Part shown: piece after piece, positions 43,378 to 52,173 of the stretch
How positions within the stretch are numbered: the first letter of the stretch is position 1
How the letters are laid out: every line of letters begins with the position of its first letter
NCBI RefSeq assembly: GCF_001513955.1
Contig: NZ_KQ948155.1
Coordinates: 62,001 to 126,000, forward strand
Reading direction: 5' to 3'
Source of the DNA: Streptomyces pseudovenezuelae
Lineage (GTDB): Bacteria; Actinomycetota; Actinomycetes; Streptomycetales; Streptomycetaceae
DNA: 64,000 nt
Notes under the pieces: generated by a model
Told to the model about the DNA's origin: nothing
Databases searched by the model: none
The model's input: the letters and a program-made list of their open reading frames with translations, nothing else
Made by a program: the position numbers and the translations under genes

Positions 43378-44214
43378 ATGGCCACCCGGGAGAACGTCAC
43401 CGCGTGGCGTCCCACCGTCCCGGGCGTCACCGAGGTCTTCCACGCCCACTTCACCGAGTACGCGTACCCGATGCACGTGCACGAGGCGTGGACGCTGCTC
43501 ATCGTGGACGACGGGGCCGTACGGTACGACCTCGACCGGCACGAGCACGGCACGCCGGACGACACCGTGTCGCTGCTGCCGCCGCACGTCCCGCACAACG
43601 GATCGCCCGCCACTCCCGACGGCTTCCGCAAGCGGGTTCTCTACCTCGACCACACCCACCTCGGCGACGAGCTCATCGGGCCCGCCGTCGACGGCCCCGA
43701 CCTGCGGGACCCCGTACTGCGGCAGCGGGTGGGGCAGTTGCACACGGCGCTGGCCAGGCCCGGGGAGGAGTTCGAGGCGGAGAGCAGGCTGACGCTCATC
43801 GGCGACCGGCTCAGGAGTCTGCTGCGGCCGTCGCCGCACGACGGGCCCGCGCGCCGGGACCCCGCCCTCGCCCGCCGGCTGCGCGAACTCCTCGACGAGC
43901 GGGTCGTGGAGGGGCTGTCGCTGGAGGCGGCGGCAGGGGTCGTACAGGCCCATCCGGCGCATCTCGTACGGGCGTTCAGTGCCGCCTACGGCATCGCGCC
44001 GCACCAGTACCTGACCTCCCGCCGGGTCGACCGGGCCCGGCGGCTGCTGCTCGCCGGGCAGGGTCCCGCCGAGGTCGCCGCGCTCACCGGTTTCCACGAC
44101 CAGGCCCATCTCACCCGGCACTTCAAGCGGCTGGTGGGGGTGACGCCGGGGCGTTATCGCAGCGGCGTCGGGAGATCCACGGAAGGCGTCCGTCCGGTGA
44201 TCGGCGCGGGTTAG
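43378..44214 (+). CDS. AraC-family transcriptional regulator
   Basis: 278 aa. N-terminal cupin-like ligand domain with HVHEAWTLLIVDDGAVRYDL and LPPHVPHNG; C-terminal double HTH (LSLEAAAGVVQAHPAHLVRAF and VAALTGFHDQAHLTRHFKRL) ending GVTPGRYR. Probably controls the divergent DUF2000 gene and itself. The ATG at 43378 gives the family start. Confidence 0.87.
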   Translation: MATRENVTAWRPTVPGVTEVFHAHFTEYAYPMHVHEAWTLLIVDDGAVRYDLDRHEHGTPDDTVSLLPPHVPHNGSPATPDGFRKRVLYLDHTHLGDELIGPAVDGPDLRDPVLRQRVGQLHTALARPGEEFEAESRLTLIGDRLRSLLRPSPHDGPARRDPALARRLRELLDERVVEGLSLEAAAGVVQAHPAHLVRAFSAAYGIAPHQYLTSRRVDRARRLLLAGQGPAEVAALTGFHDQAHLTRHFKRLVGVTPGRYRSGVGRSTEGVRPVIGAG

Positions 44215-44323
44215 CGTCGCGGCGCCGCCCTGGTCGCCGCCGCTGACACCGACCGTGCCGCCGAGCAGCCGTCCAGCTCGCTTCCGCCCCACTGGGCACA
44301 GGGCAGCGCTGACTCCCCGGGGG

Positions 44324-44824
44324 TCAGTCCTGCGAGCGCTGGGTCAGATGCGCGAACGCGTCCAGGTTGCGCGTCGACTCGCCCCGGGCCACCCGCCACT
44401 CGTACTCCTTGCGGATCGCGGCGGCGAAACCCAGCTCCAGCAGGGTGTTGAAGCTGCCGTCGGCCGCCTCCAGGACCTGGCCGAGGAGGCGGTCGACCTC
44501 GTCGGCGGTGACCGCGGCGAGGGGGAGCTTGCCGGCGACGTAGATGTCCCCGAGCCGGTCGACGGCGTAACTCACGCCGTACAGCTTGAGGTTGCGCTCC
44601 AGGAGCCAGCGGTGGACGCCGGGTTCGTTCTCGTCGGGGTGGCGGATGACGAAGGCGTTCACGGAGAGGGAGTGGCGGCCGACGAGGAGCGAGACGGTCG
44701 TCTTCAGCTTGCGGGTGCCGGGCAGCTGCACGACGTAGTTGCCGGGCGCGGGGCTCTCCCACTCGACCTCGGTGTCCTTGAGGACGCCCTCGATGACCTG
44801 CGCTGCCTTCTCTGCCTCAGCCAT
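44324..44824 (-). CDS. YbjN-domain protein
   Basis: 166 aa. VIEGVLKDTEVEWESPAPGNYVV and the middle RHPDENEPGVHRWLLERNLKLYGVSYAVD match the YbjN/bacterial sensory-transduction-regulator fold, related to type III secretion chaperones. Role unknown; it overlaps the 3' end of mshA by 8 bp, so it is translated from the same mRNA. 44215-44323 has no gene. Confidence 0.85.
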   Translation of the reverse strand: MAEAEKAAQVIEGVLKDTEVEWESPAPGNYVVQLPGTRKLKTTVSLLVGRHSLSVNAFVIRHPDENEPGVHRWLLERNLKLYGVSYAVDRLGDIYVAGKLPLAAVTADEVDRLLGQVLEAADGSFNTLLELGFAAAIRKEYEWRVARGESTRNLDAFAHLTQRSQD

Positions 44825-46154
44825 GGTGGGAGCGTACGTGACGCCGGTACGACTGCGCCGCGGCCGCGTACACGTCCGCCGTCGCCGCGGCCGCGGTGTC
44901 CCAGCCGAAGGACTGGGCGTGCCGGGCGGCCGCCTCACCCATGCGGGGCGTGAGCGCCGGGTCGTCGGCGAAGTCGCCCAGCACGCGCGCGTAGGCGGCC
45001 GGGTCGTGCCCGCGTACGAGGAAACCGGTCCGTCGGTCGGCCACGGCGACCGGCAGCCCGCCGACCGCCGCCGCGAGCACCGGGGTGCCGGCCGCCTGGG
45101 CCTCTATGGCGACCAGGCCGAAGGACTCGCTGTAGGAGGGCATCACCAGCACGGAGGCGGCCCGGAACCAGTCGGCGAGCTGTTCCTGGCCGACGGGCGG
45201 CTGGAACCGTACGACGTCCGCGATGCCGAGGCGGGAGGCCAGCTTCTGCAGGCCCTCCGGCTTGGCGAGGCCGCTGCCGCTGAGGCCGCCGACGACCGGG
45301 ACGAGGATGCGGGAGCGCAGGTCGGGGCGCTGGTCGAGCAGGACCGCCACGGCCCGCAGGAGGATGTCCGGGGCCTTCAGGGGCTGGATGCGGCCCGCGA
45401 AGAGGGGGATCAGGGCGTCCTGGGGCAGACCGAGACGGGCGCGGGCCGCCGCCCGGCCGTCCGCCGGGCGGAAGCGGTCGAGGTTCACGCCGGGGTGCAC
45501 GACGGCGACCTTGCCGGGGTCGGCCGCGTAGTGCTGGACGAGTTCCTCGCGCTCCTCGGCGGTGTTCGCGATGAGGCGGTCGGCGGCGGCGACGATCTGG
45601 GTCTCGCCGATGACGCGGGCGGCGGGCTCGGGGGTGTCGCCGTCGGCGAGGTTGGCGTTCTTGACCTTGGCCATGGTGTGCATGGCGTGCACGAGGGGGG
45701 TGCCCCAGCGCTGGGCGGCTAGCCAGCCGACGTGGCCGGAGAGCCAGTAGTGCGAGTGGACCAGGTCGTAGTAGCCGGGGCGGTGACCGGCCCAGGCCTG
45801 CATCACACCGTGCGTGAAGGCGCACAGCTGGGCGGGGAGGTCCTCCTTGTTGAGGCCCTCGTAGGGGCCCGCGTCGATGTGGCGGACCAGGACGCCGGGG
45901 GCCATCTCGACGGTCGGCGGGAGACCACCGGTCGTCGCGCGCGTGAAGATCTCGACCTCGATGTTGATCGCGGCGAGGCGCTGGGCGAGCTCCACGATGT
46001 ATACGTTCATGCCGCCCGCGTCGCCGGTGCCGGGCTGGTGGAGCGGTGAGGTGTGCACGGAGAGCATGGCGACGCGGCGGGGGCGGCGGTGCAGGCGCAG
46101 CCGGTGGGGTGCGGCCTGGGAGCGACGCTGGAGCCTGCTGACGTACTGGCTCAC
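44817..46154 (-). CDS. mshA: D-inositol-3-phosphate glycosyltransferase MshA
   Basis: 445 aa. GT-B fold of family GT4: GTGDAGGMNVYIVELAQRLA near the N-terminus, HSHYWLSGHVG, FAGRIQPLKAPDILL, and the UDP-GlcNAc motif MPSYSESFGLVAIEAQAAGTPV. Catalyses the first step of mycothiol synthesis. About 28 basic residues precede the fold (SRLQRRSQAAPHRLRLHRRP), usual in Streptomyces MshA. Confidence 0.93.
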   Translation of the reverse strand: MSQYVSRLQRRSQAAPHRLRLHRRPRRVAMLSVHTSPLHQPGTGDAGGMNVYIVELAQRLAAINIEVEIFTRATTGGLPPTVEMAPGVLVRHIDAGPYEGLNKEDLPAQLCAFTHGVMQAWAGHRPGYYDLVHSHYWLSGHVGWLAAQRWGTPLVHAMHTMAKVKNANLADGDTPEPAARVIGETQIVAAADRLIANTAEEREELVQHYAADPGKVAVVHPGVNLDRFRPADGRAAARARLGLPQDALIPLFAGRIQPLKAPDILLRAVAVLLDQRPDLRSRILVPVVGGLSGSGLAKPEGLQKLASRLGIADVVRFQPPVGQEQLADWFRAASVLVMPSYSESFGLVAIEAQAAGTPVLAAAVGGLPVAVADRRTGFLVRGHDPAAYARVLGDFADDPALTPRMGEAAARHAQSFGWDTAAAATADVYAAAAQSYRRHVRSHHG

Positions 46155-46486
46155 GTGGCGTTCCTCCTTGCAGCGGGCATGCCTGGCGAAGGGCGTGGGG
46201 CGCCCTCCGAGGGAGGAACACCGGAGGGCGGCATTCCCATTCCGGGCGGGGTGGTTTTTGCCTAGGTATTACCAGGAGTCGCTCAACCGTTCGATGGGTG
46301 GGGGCGTTGGCTGTGCGGGGAGTCCGGGGGCGGTGGGATGCCGCGGCGCGGTGCGGTCCAGTGCTGTGCAGTGCAGTGCGGTGGGCCGGGGGTGGTCGGG
46401 GTGGGGTGGCCGGGGTGGGTTGGCCGGGGTGGGCGACCGCCTCCGGCCCGCGATGACCCGGGTCCCCGCCGCATACCCTCTTAGGC
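46155..46486. other. Divergent promoter region with G-rich tandem repeats
   Basis: 332 bp between mshA and the methyltransferase gene. It includes four GTGCN pentamers at 46361-46380 and a 14-bp unit repeated at 46401 and 46415 (GTGGGGTGGCCGGG, GTGGGTTGGCCGGG). 46383-46434 has at least five runs of three or more G on the plus strand, a strong G-quadruplex candidate. Confidence 0.75.
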
Positions 46487-47317
46487 ATGACATCCCGCGC
46501 CGCCTCCCGCCCTGTGGGCACGGTCACGCGCGGGACGACCAACCCCAACCGGCTGCGCCGTATGGACCGCTGGATCGCGGCCACGCACGGCGCCGAGCTG
46601 CGCCGCGCCGCCGACCCGGTCGCCGTCGACCTCGGCTACGGGGCCGCGCCCTGGACCGCCGTGGAACTGCTCGCCCGGCTCCGCGAGAACGCTCCACGCA
46701 CGCGCGTGGTCGGCGTCGAGATCGAACCGGCCCGGGTGGCGGCGGCGAAGCCGTACGAACGCGAGGGTCTCGTCTTCCGGCACGGCGGGTTCGAGATCCC
46801 GCTCAGCCAGCGGCCGCTGCTCATCCGGGCGGCCAATGTGCTGCGGCAGTACGACGAGGCCGAGGTGGCCGCCGTCTGGGAGCGGCTGTGTGCCCGGCTG
46901 GCTCCGGCCGATCCGGCGCGAGGGTCACGCGGCGGACTGCTCGTCGAGGGGACCTGCGACGAGATCGGCCGCCGGCACGTGTGGGTCGCGCTCGGCCCCG
47001 AGGGACCGCGGACGGTCACCTTCGCGACCCGACTGGGCTCGCTGGAACGCCCCTCCGACCTCGCCGAGCGGCTGCCGAAGGCGCTGATCCACCGCAATGT
47101 GCCGGGCGAGCCGGTGCACTCCTTCCTCCGCGACTTCGACCGCGCGTGGGCGGCCGCGGCACCCTACGCCTCGTACGGCGCCCGTCAGCGATGGATCCGC
47201 ACGGCACGATCCCTGACCACCGACTGGCCGCTGACGGACGGCCCTTCACGGTGGCGGCAGGGGGAAGTGACGGTGGCGTGGGGGGCGTTGGCGCCGGGTG
47301 GGGTGCGGGTGGGGTGA
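46487..47317 (+). CDS. Class I SAM-dependent methyltransferase-like protein
   Basis: 276 aa. VAVDLGYGAAPWTAVELLARL is a SAM motif I variant and VVGVEIEPARVAAA motif II. The centre (GFEIPLSQRPLLIRAANVLRQYDEAEV) and the long C-terminal part are conserved among Streptomyces proteins in this position but the substrate is unknown. The ATG at 46487 fits. It is followed by the repeat array without an evident terminator. Confidence 0.8.
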   Translation: MTSRAASRPVGTVTRGTTNPNRLRRMDRWIAATHGAELRRAADPVAVDLGYGAAPWTAVELLARLRENAPRTRVVGVEIEPARVAAAKPYEREGLVFRHGGFEIPLSQRPLLIRAANVLRQYDEAEVAAVWERLCARLAPADPARGSRGGLLVEGTCDEIGRRHVWVALGPEGPRTVTFATRLGSLERPSDLAERLPKALIHRNVPGEPVHSFLRDFDRAWAAAAPYASYGARQRWIRTARSLTTDWPLTDGPSRWRQGEVTVAWGALAPGGVRVG

Positions 47318-47520
47318 ACTGGCGTGGCGGCGGGGGCGTGATCGCAGGCGCTGTGTTGGTTGTTGGGACGGGCGTGTGCGGGCTGGGGGCGGTAACACGC
47401 GTGTGTGTGCGTGCCGGGTGGCCGTGACACGCGTGCGGGCGTGGATGCCGGGTGGCCGTGACACGGGCGTGCAGGCGTAAGGCGGGCGGGTAAGACGCGC
47501 GGGCGTGCCGGGTGGCGGTC
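47318..47520. repeat. G-rich leader of the repeat region
   Basis: Non-coding. TGCCGGGTGGCCGTGACACG occurs at 47412 and 47446, with a shorter copy at 47506 (TGCCGGGTGGCGGT). The plus strand is strongly G-rich here, in contrast to the C-rich part beyond 47880. Confidence 0.7.
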
Positions 47521-47524
47521 CCCT

Positions 47525-48045
47525 GAACTCCGGCGGGCCGTGGCCTGTCGGGGGAACTCGGGCGTGCGGTGACCGCGCAGGCGAACTCCGGCGCATAGTG
47601 GCCGCTCAGTGAACTCCGTCGCATGGTTGTCCCTGAGGTGAACTCCGGTGCGCCGCGTGGCGGCGCCCATCCGCTTGCGTGAACTCCCGCTTGGCGTGGT
47701 CACTCGGGAGAACTCCGGCGCGTGGTGCCCGCGTACGCGAACTCCGGTGCGCCGTGTGCCGATGCCACCCGCGCGCGTGAACTCCTGCCTACCCTGGCCA
47801 CTCGGACGAACTCCGACGCACGGCACCGCGCAGGGGAACTCCGCTGCACCGCGCGGCACGCGTGCCGACGCCCATCCGCGCGCTTGAACCCCCGCATTTC
47901 AACTGACGCGCAGGCCAACCCGCTGCGCCGTGCGCCGGCCGCGCCGATACCCACCCCCTCGCGCAAACCCCCGCCCACCCTGCCCACTCAGGCGAACTCC
48001 CATGTACCGGCCCGTGGCCCCCGGCGCGCGCAACACGCAAACTCC
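47525..48045. repeat. Degenerate 29-bp tandem repeat array with higher-order units
   Basis: GAACTC(C) unit starts are at 47525, 47554, 47583, 47611, 47640, 47681, 47710, 47739, 47779, 47808 and 47836, with eroded copies at 47886, 47916, 47965, 47994 and 48039. Spacing is 28-29 bp except for long units of 40-50 bp that carry an added GCCCATCCGC-type tail. From 47640 the order long-short-short repeats with a 97-99-bp period. 29 bp is not a codon multiple, and no frame keeps a conserved peptide, so the array is non-coding. Confidence 0.85.
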
Positions 48046-48562
48046 GGTCCTCTCGCACGGGGAGACCGGGAAGTCCCCGCACTCGCCCCCCGCACAGGCC
48101 GCCACGCACGAACTCCGGCACACGACCAACCTCGGGCCCATGCCACCCTCAGTTCGCCTCCCCCGTGAACCCCGCGACACCCCTCCCCCCCCCGAAACCC
48201 GAAGGCCACGCGCCACCGCACCGCACGGCATGTCCGACGCACCCCGCCCCTGTTCGCCCCGCCCGGAAGCCCGGAAGCACCGGGACTGCCCACCCCCAAC
48301 CCCGCGGAGCCACCCCGCAGACAGACCCGGCACGCCCGCCGCCCATGAACTCCGGGATGCCGCCCAGGAATCCCTCCGGACGCCCTGACCTGCCGGGGAA
48401 CGATCTCGGTGAGTCGTTCGTCACAAAGTCGGGGAGATCGTCTTCGGGGGGCGGGGAGTGGGGGAGGCACCGTGCAGCGCCGGGACGTGAAGGGATACGC
48501 CAGGAAGGCCTACCTCTGTCGCTTTCGGCCCTGACGTGGCACGATCCCCCGAGCACCGCAAG
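48046..48562. other. C-rich non-coding tail of the repeat region
   Basis: Scattered GAACTCC cores continue (48110, 48347) with no regular spacing to about 48360. The rest leads to the promoter of the NlpC/P60 gene. No supported gene on either strand, and no c-di-AMP riboswitch motif found. Confidence 0.5.
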
Positions 48563-48575
48563 TTACTGACGGTAA
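48563..48575 (+). promoter_or_regulatory. TTAC-N5-GTAA inverted repeat upstream of the NlpC/P60 gene
   Basis: TTACTGACGGTAA ends 21 bp before the ATG, overlapping the expected promoter or leader. A possible operator. Confidence 0.35.
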
Positions 48576-48596
48576 ATCAGCTTTGGGGGCAAGGGT

Positions 48597-49670
48597 ATGG
48601 GGACGGGCAAGCGCGGTCTGATCGCCACGGCCGTGACCGTGATCGGCGCGATGGCCGTGCTGGCGGCGCCGGGCACCGCCTTCGCCGCACCGAGTCCGAC
48701 ACCCTCCCCCACCGCCTCACCGACGGCCGTCACCAACAAGGACATCGAAGCCGTACGCACACAGCTCGACGCGCTCTACCACGACGCGGCCGTCGCCACC
48801 GACGCCTACAACGCCGCCGAGGAGAAGGCCGAGCAGCAGTCGGCGCAGATCGTCGCCCTGGCCCAGAAGATCGTCAAGGGCCAGGAGAAACTGGCGAAGC
48901 TGAAGGCCCGCGCGGGCGCCGCGGCCGCCGCCCAGTACCGCACCAACGGCCTGCCGGACGGGGCCCAGCTGGTGCTGAGCGACGATCCGCAGGAGTTCCT
49001 CGACGGCACCCGCCGTGTCCTGCAGGGCCAACGCGCCACCAAGGCCCTCATCACGGAACTGACCCGGACCCAGCAGGACTTGAAGCAGTACGCCGCCGAC
49101 GCCTCCGCCCAGTGGACCCGGCTGGAGGCCAACCGCAAGGCCAAGGCCACGGCCAAGAAGCGGGTCGAGCAGCAGATCGCGGCGGCCGAGAAGCTCGAGT
49201 CCCAGCTGGAGGAGAAGGAGAAGAAGCGCCTGGCCGAACTGGAGGAGCAGGCCGCCCACCAGGCACAGACCGCCTGGCTGGACTCCGGCATCCTCAAGGA
49301 CATCAGCGGCAGGGCGAGCGAGGCCGGGAAGGCCGCCGTCGACTACGCGACGACCCAGATAGGCAAACCGTACGAATGGGGCGCCGAGGGCCCGAAATCG
49401 TACGACTGCTCCGGACTGACCTCACAGGCCTGGGCGAGCGCCGGCAAGCCCATTCCGCGCACCTCGCAGGAGCAGTGGAAGCAGCTCAAGCACGTCGACG
49501 TCAAGGACATGCGGCCCGGCGACCTGATCATCTACTTCGACGACGCCAGCCATGTCGCCATGTACCTCGGCGACGGCGCGATCGTGCACGCCCCGCGGCC
49601 CGGGCGGACGGTGACGATCGCCGGGGCGGGATCGATGCCGATACTCGGCGTGGTGCGGCCCGACGCGTGA
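48597..49670 (+). CDS. Secreted NlpC/P60 peptidoglycan hydrolase
   Basis: 357 aa. Sec signal peptide ending AFAAPSPTPS, a long coiled coil (about 45-235, with KIVKGQEKLAKLKARAG and EKLESQLEEKEKKRLAEL), then the NlpC/P60 domain with catalytic Cys in YDCSGLTSQAW and His in SHVAMYLGDG, third polar residue in HAPRPG. Expected to cut stem peptides in the cell wall. Codons and a GGGGGCAAGG site support ATG 48597. Confidence 0.92.
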   Translation: MGTGKRGLIATAVTVIGAMAVLAAPGTAFAAPSPTPSPTASPTAVTNKDIEAVRTQLDALYHDAAVATDAYNAAEEKAEQQSAQIVALAQKIVKGQEKLAKLKARAGAAAAAQYRTNGLPDGAQLVLSDDPQEFLDGTRRVLQGQRATKALITELTRTQQDLKQYAADASAQWTRLEANRKAKATAKKRVEQQIAAAEKLESQLEEKEKKRLAELEEQAAHQAQTAWLDSGILKDISGRASEAGKAAVDYATTQIGKPYEWGAEGPKSYDCSGLTSQAWASAGKPIPRTSQEQWKQLKHVDVKDMRPGDLIIYFDDASHVAMYLGDGAIVHAPRPGRTVTIAGAGSMPILGVVRPDA

Positions 49671-49942
49671 ACACCCGGACGACCGGCTGAGACCTGGGTC
49701 ATGTGATGCGGCGCACGCCTGACGACGCCGCAAACCTGCCGCGAACGTGACGTTCGTCATCCCCGCGACACCCGCAACGTGTCCAACTGCGGTACATAAC
49801 GCGGCATATGACAGTGGCCACCGGCCAAGCGGCGTGTCTCACGCCATTCCTTTCCCGGCCCGGCACCCGCTATGGTCCCCGTCGGTGGATCGAGGTCCCT
49901 CGCTCCACCATGCCCTCGGGGGGAGGGAAGGAATCCAAGACG

Positions 49943-51262
49943 ATGCCCGTACCCATACCGCGGCAGCGAGCGATCCCGGCCGTGGAAAGTGGTCAGGCGC
50001 CGGCCGCACCCCAGGACGAGCCCTCTGCGAAGGACGAGCCCTCCAAGAAAGAAGCCCCGCGCAAGGAAGCCACGGTCGACAACAACGCCGCCACCCAACT
50101 GAGCCTGCTGGTGATCGAGGACGATCCCGGCGGGTCCACGGTCGTCCCCGAACTCGTCGACTCGGCCGGCAAGCCGATCCGGGTCCGTACGGCCCGCAAC
50201 CTCACCGAGGCGGAGCGGCTGCTCACGGATGACGTGCACTGCATCCTGCTCGATCTCGCGCTGCCCACGCCCGGCCGCTCCCCCGACGACGACGAGCTCG
50301 CAGTACTCCGCCATGTCCTCGAACTCGCACCCCGGCACGCCGTCCTCGCGCTCACCGCGTCCGGCGACGCCGAGCGCGGCGCGGAGGCGGTCCGGGTGGG
50401 CGCCCAGGACTACCTCTTCCGGGACGAACTGGACGGCCGGCTGCTGAGCCGGGCGATCCGGTACGCGGTCGAGCGGAAACGTTCCGACACGGCGGAGCGC
50501 AGGCTCGCCGAGGGACGGGTGCGGGCGCAGGAGAACCGGCGCCTGGAGCGCGGGCTGCTGCCCACACCGCTGCTGGAGGGCTCGTCGCTGCGGTTCGCCG
50601 CACGCTACCGGCCGGGCCGGTCGCGGGCACTGCTCGGTGGTGACTTCTACGACGTCGTACGGACTCCCGACGGGACCGTGCACGCGATGATCGGCGACGT
50701 CTGCGGGCACGGCCCCGACGAGGCAGCACTCGGCGTGGAGCTGCGGATCGCCTGGCGTGCGCTGACCCTGGCGGGGCTGTGCGGGGACGAGCTGCTCGGC
50801 ACGCTGCAGGAGGTACTGGAGCACGAGCGCTCGGACGACGAGATCTTCGCGACGCTGTGCACGGTGGACATCGCGCCGGACGGACGACGGGCGGGCCTGT
50901 GTCTCGCCGGGCACCCTTCGCCGCTGGTGGCCCGACCGGGGCGGCCCGCGCGGCTGCTGCCGTACGACAACAACGGCCCCGCGCTGGGGCTGCTGCCGGG
51001 GGCTCGCTGGCCTCGGATGCAGGTGGAGCTGGGGGCCGAGTGGAGCCTGATGCTCTACACCGACGGCCTGATCGAGGGGCGCGTCGGGGAGGGCCGGGAG
51101 CGGCTGGGCCAGGACGGGATGGTGTCCATGATCCGCCGCCAGCTCTCCGAGGGACTGCGCGGCGAGGCGTTGCTGCGGGCCGCGGTGAACGAGGTGCGCA
51201 CGCTGAACGGCGGCGAGCTCGCGGACGACGTGGCGGTACTGCTGCTCGACCGGGAGAGCTGA
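49943..51262 (+). CDS. Receiver-PP2C (SpoIIE/RsbU-type) protein phosphatase
   Basis: 439 aa. After a disordered acidic/basic N-terminus of about 50 residues comes a receiver domain (LSLLVIEDDPGG, phospho-acceptor Asp in CILLDLALPTPG, LTASGD, YLFRDEL). A linking helix leads to a PP2C domain with metal sites GGDFYDVV, IGDVCGHGPDEAA, and LYTDGLIEGR and ELADDVAVLLL. Probably dephosphorylates an anti-sigma antagonist under two-component control. ATG at 49943 with GGGAGGGAAGG upstream is preferred to ATG 49910. Confidence 0.88.
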   Translation: MPVPIPRQRAIPAVESGQAPAAPQDEPSAKDEPSKKEAPRKEATVDNNAATQLSLLVIEDDPGGSTVVPELVDSAGKPIRVRTARNLTEAERLLTDDVHCILLDLALPTPGRSPDDDELAVLRHVLELAPRHAVLALTASGDAERGAEAVRVGAQDYLFRDELDGRLLSRAIRYAVERKRSDTAERRLAEGRVRAQENRRLERGLLPTPLLEGSSLRFAARYRPGRSRALLGGDFYDVVRTPDGTVHAMIGDVCGHGPDEAALGVELRIAWRALTLAGLCGDELLGTLQEVLEHERSDDEIFATLCTVDIAPDGRRAGLCLAGHPSPLVARPGRPARLLPYDNNGPALGLLPGARWPRMQVELGAEWSLMLYTDGLIEGRVGEGRERLGQDGMVSMIRRQLSEGLRGEALLRAAVNEVRTLNGGELADDVAVLLLDRES

Positions 51263-51691
51263 CGGCCGAGCGAGCCCGGCTCACCCTCGCGGTTCGGGCG
51301 GCTCCGGCGGGTCCGCCGGCGTTCGTCGCGGGTCACGGCGGGTCCACCGCAAGCCCACCGCGGCTCACCTCGAACCCGTCGCGGACCCGTCCCGGCTCAC
51401 ACCGGCCCCTGGCGATTTCTGTCATGAGCCGTCTGCGGGCTCACGGCGGTCCACGGAACAGGTTCCGGCCCAGGCGGCGGCCCGCCCGTGGGTGCACAGC
51501 GGCCCACGCGCGGCCCTTCCCTCGTAAGCCGTCCGCGGGGCTGGCTCGTCGTGGCCTCGCGCTTGTGTCGTAAGCCGTGGCCGTCCGGGGTTCACCCGGC
51601 CGCCACGGCACTCCACGCACGCCGCAGAGCAGGACACCCGACCGCCAGCCGCGTCAGCCGGGCCCCGCGGTGGAGCCGCCGGGCGCTGGGC
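51263..51691. other. GC-rich intergenic region between convergent genes
   Basis: 429 bp. No supported gene. Contains loose GGCTCAC/GGTCCAC-type repeats around 51280-51450 and two CGTAAGCCGT cores near 51525 and 51570, but no regular period. Confidence 0.4.
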
Positions 51692-52048
51692 CTATCGGCC
51701 GCCGTTGTACGGGCCGTAAGGGCCGTCACTGCTCGAACCGCTGCCCCGGCCGCTGCGGCCGCCGCCCGGGAGGGCTCGGATCGCCGGGCGTACGTCGACC
51801 ATGTAGACGATCGTCGCGATGAGGCCGATGATCGGCAGGAACGACAGGATGTTGAAGATCAGGTTCACCACGAAGGCGAGCCCGAGGACGATCAGCCAGA
51901 AGGGCTTGGTCTTCTTGTCGGCCGCTCGGTAGGCGTCCTCACGGCGGATGGCGGCGTCGAACAGCGCGAACCCGCTGAAAACGATCAGGGCCATGCTCAG
52001 CAGCCACATGAAGCCTGCGAACCCCTGCATCAGCACAACGTCCACCAC
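51692..52048 (-). CDS. DUF2516 small membrane protein
   Basis: 118 aa, start GTG 52048. Three hydrophobic helices (FMWLLSMALIVFSGFALF, FWLIVLGLAFVVNLIF, LPIIGLIATIVYMVDVRPAI) and a Gly/Ser-rich tail, matching DUF2516 in length and layout. Role unknown; conserved in actinobacteria. It lies downstream of the HbhA-like gene on the same strand beyond a terminator. Confidence 0.85.
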   Translation of the reverse strand: MVDVVLMQGFAGFMWLLSMALIVFSGFALFDAAIRREDAYRAADKKTKPFWLIVLGLAFVVNLIFNILSFLPIIGLIATIVYMVDVRPAIRALPGGGRSGRGSGSSSDGPYGPYNGGR

Positions 52049-52118
52049 CCGACTCGGCTCGTCATTTCGCGATTACGCGGTCACCGTACCCGTTCCCGCA
52101 AGGTCGCTACCCGGAGAA

Positions 52119-52149
52119 CGGGCCGGGCACTCGGTAAGTGCCCGGCCCG
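52119..52149 (-). terminator. Intrinsic terminator after the HbhA-like gene
   Basis: CGGGCCGGGCACT and AGTGCCCGGCCCG, 13-bp perfect stem, loop CGGTA. Confidence 0.87.
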
Positions 52150-52173
52150 GTGTCCGTCGTGTCCCGCGGTGCC

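Noticed and set aside
44211..44762. A 183-codon minus-strand frame at the end of the AraC gene
   Set aside because: Arg/Pro-rich shadow of the YbjN gene in another frame; no ribosome site.
47525..48045. Possible CRISPR array
   Set aside because: Units are degenerate and directly adjacent with no constant repeat separated by unique spacers; no cas genes nearby.
47185..48388. Several open frames of 100 to 224 codons across the repeat region on both strands
   Set aside because: The 29-bp repeat shifts frame at every unit, no peptide pattern is kept and no good ribosome sites exist.
48360..48596. Possible c-di-AMP (ydaO) riboswitch before the NlpC/P60 gene
   Set aside because: Such riboswitches precede some Streptomyces wall hydrolase genes, but the conserved ydaO core sequence is not found here.
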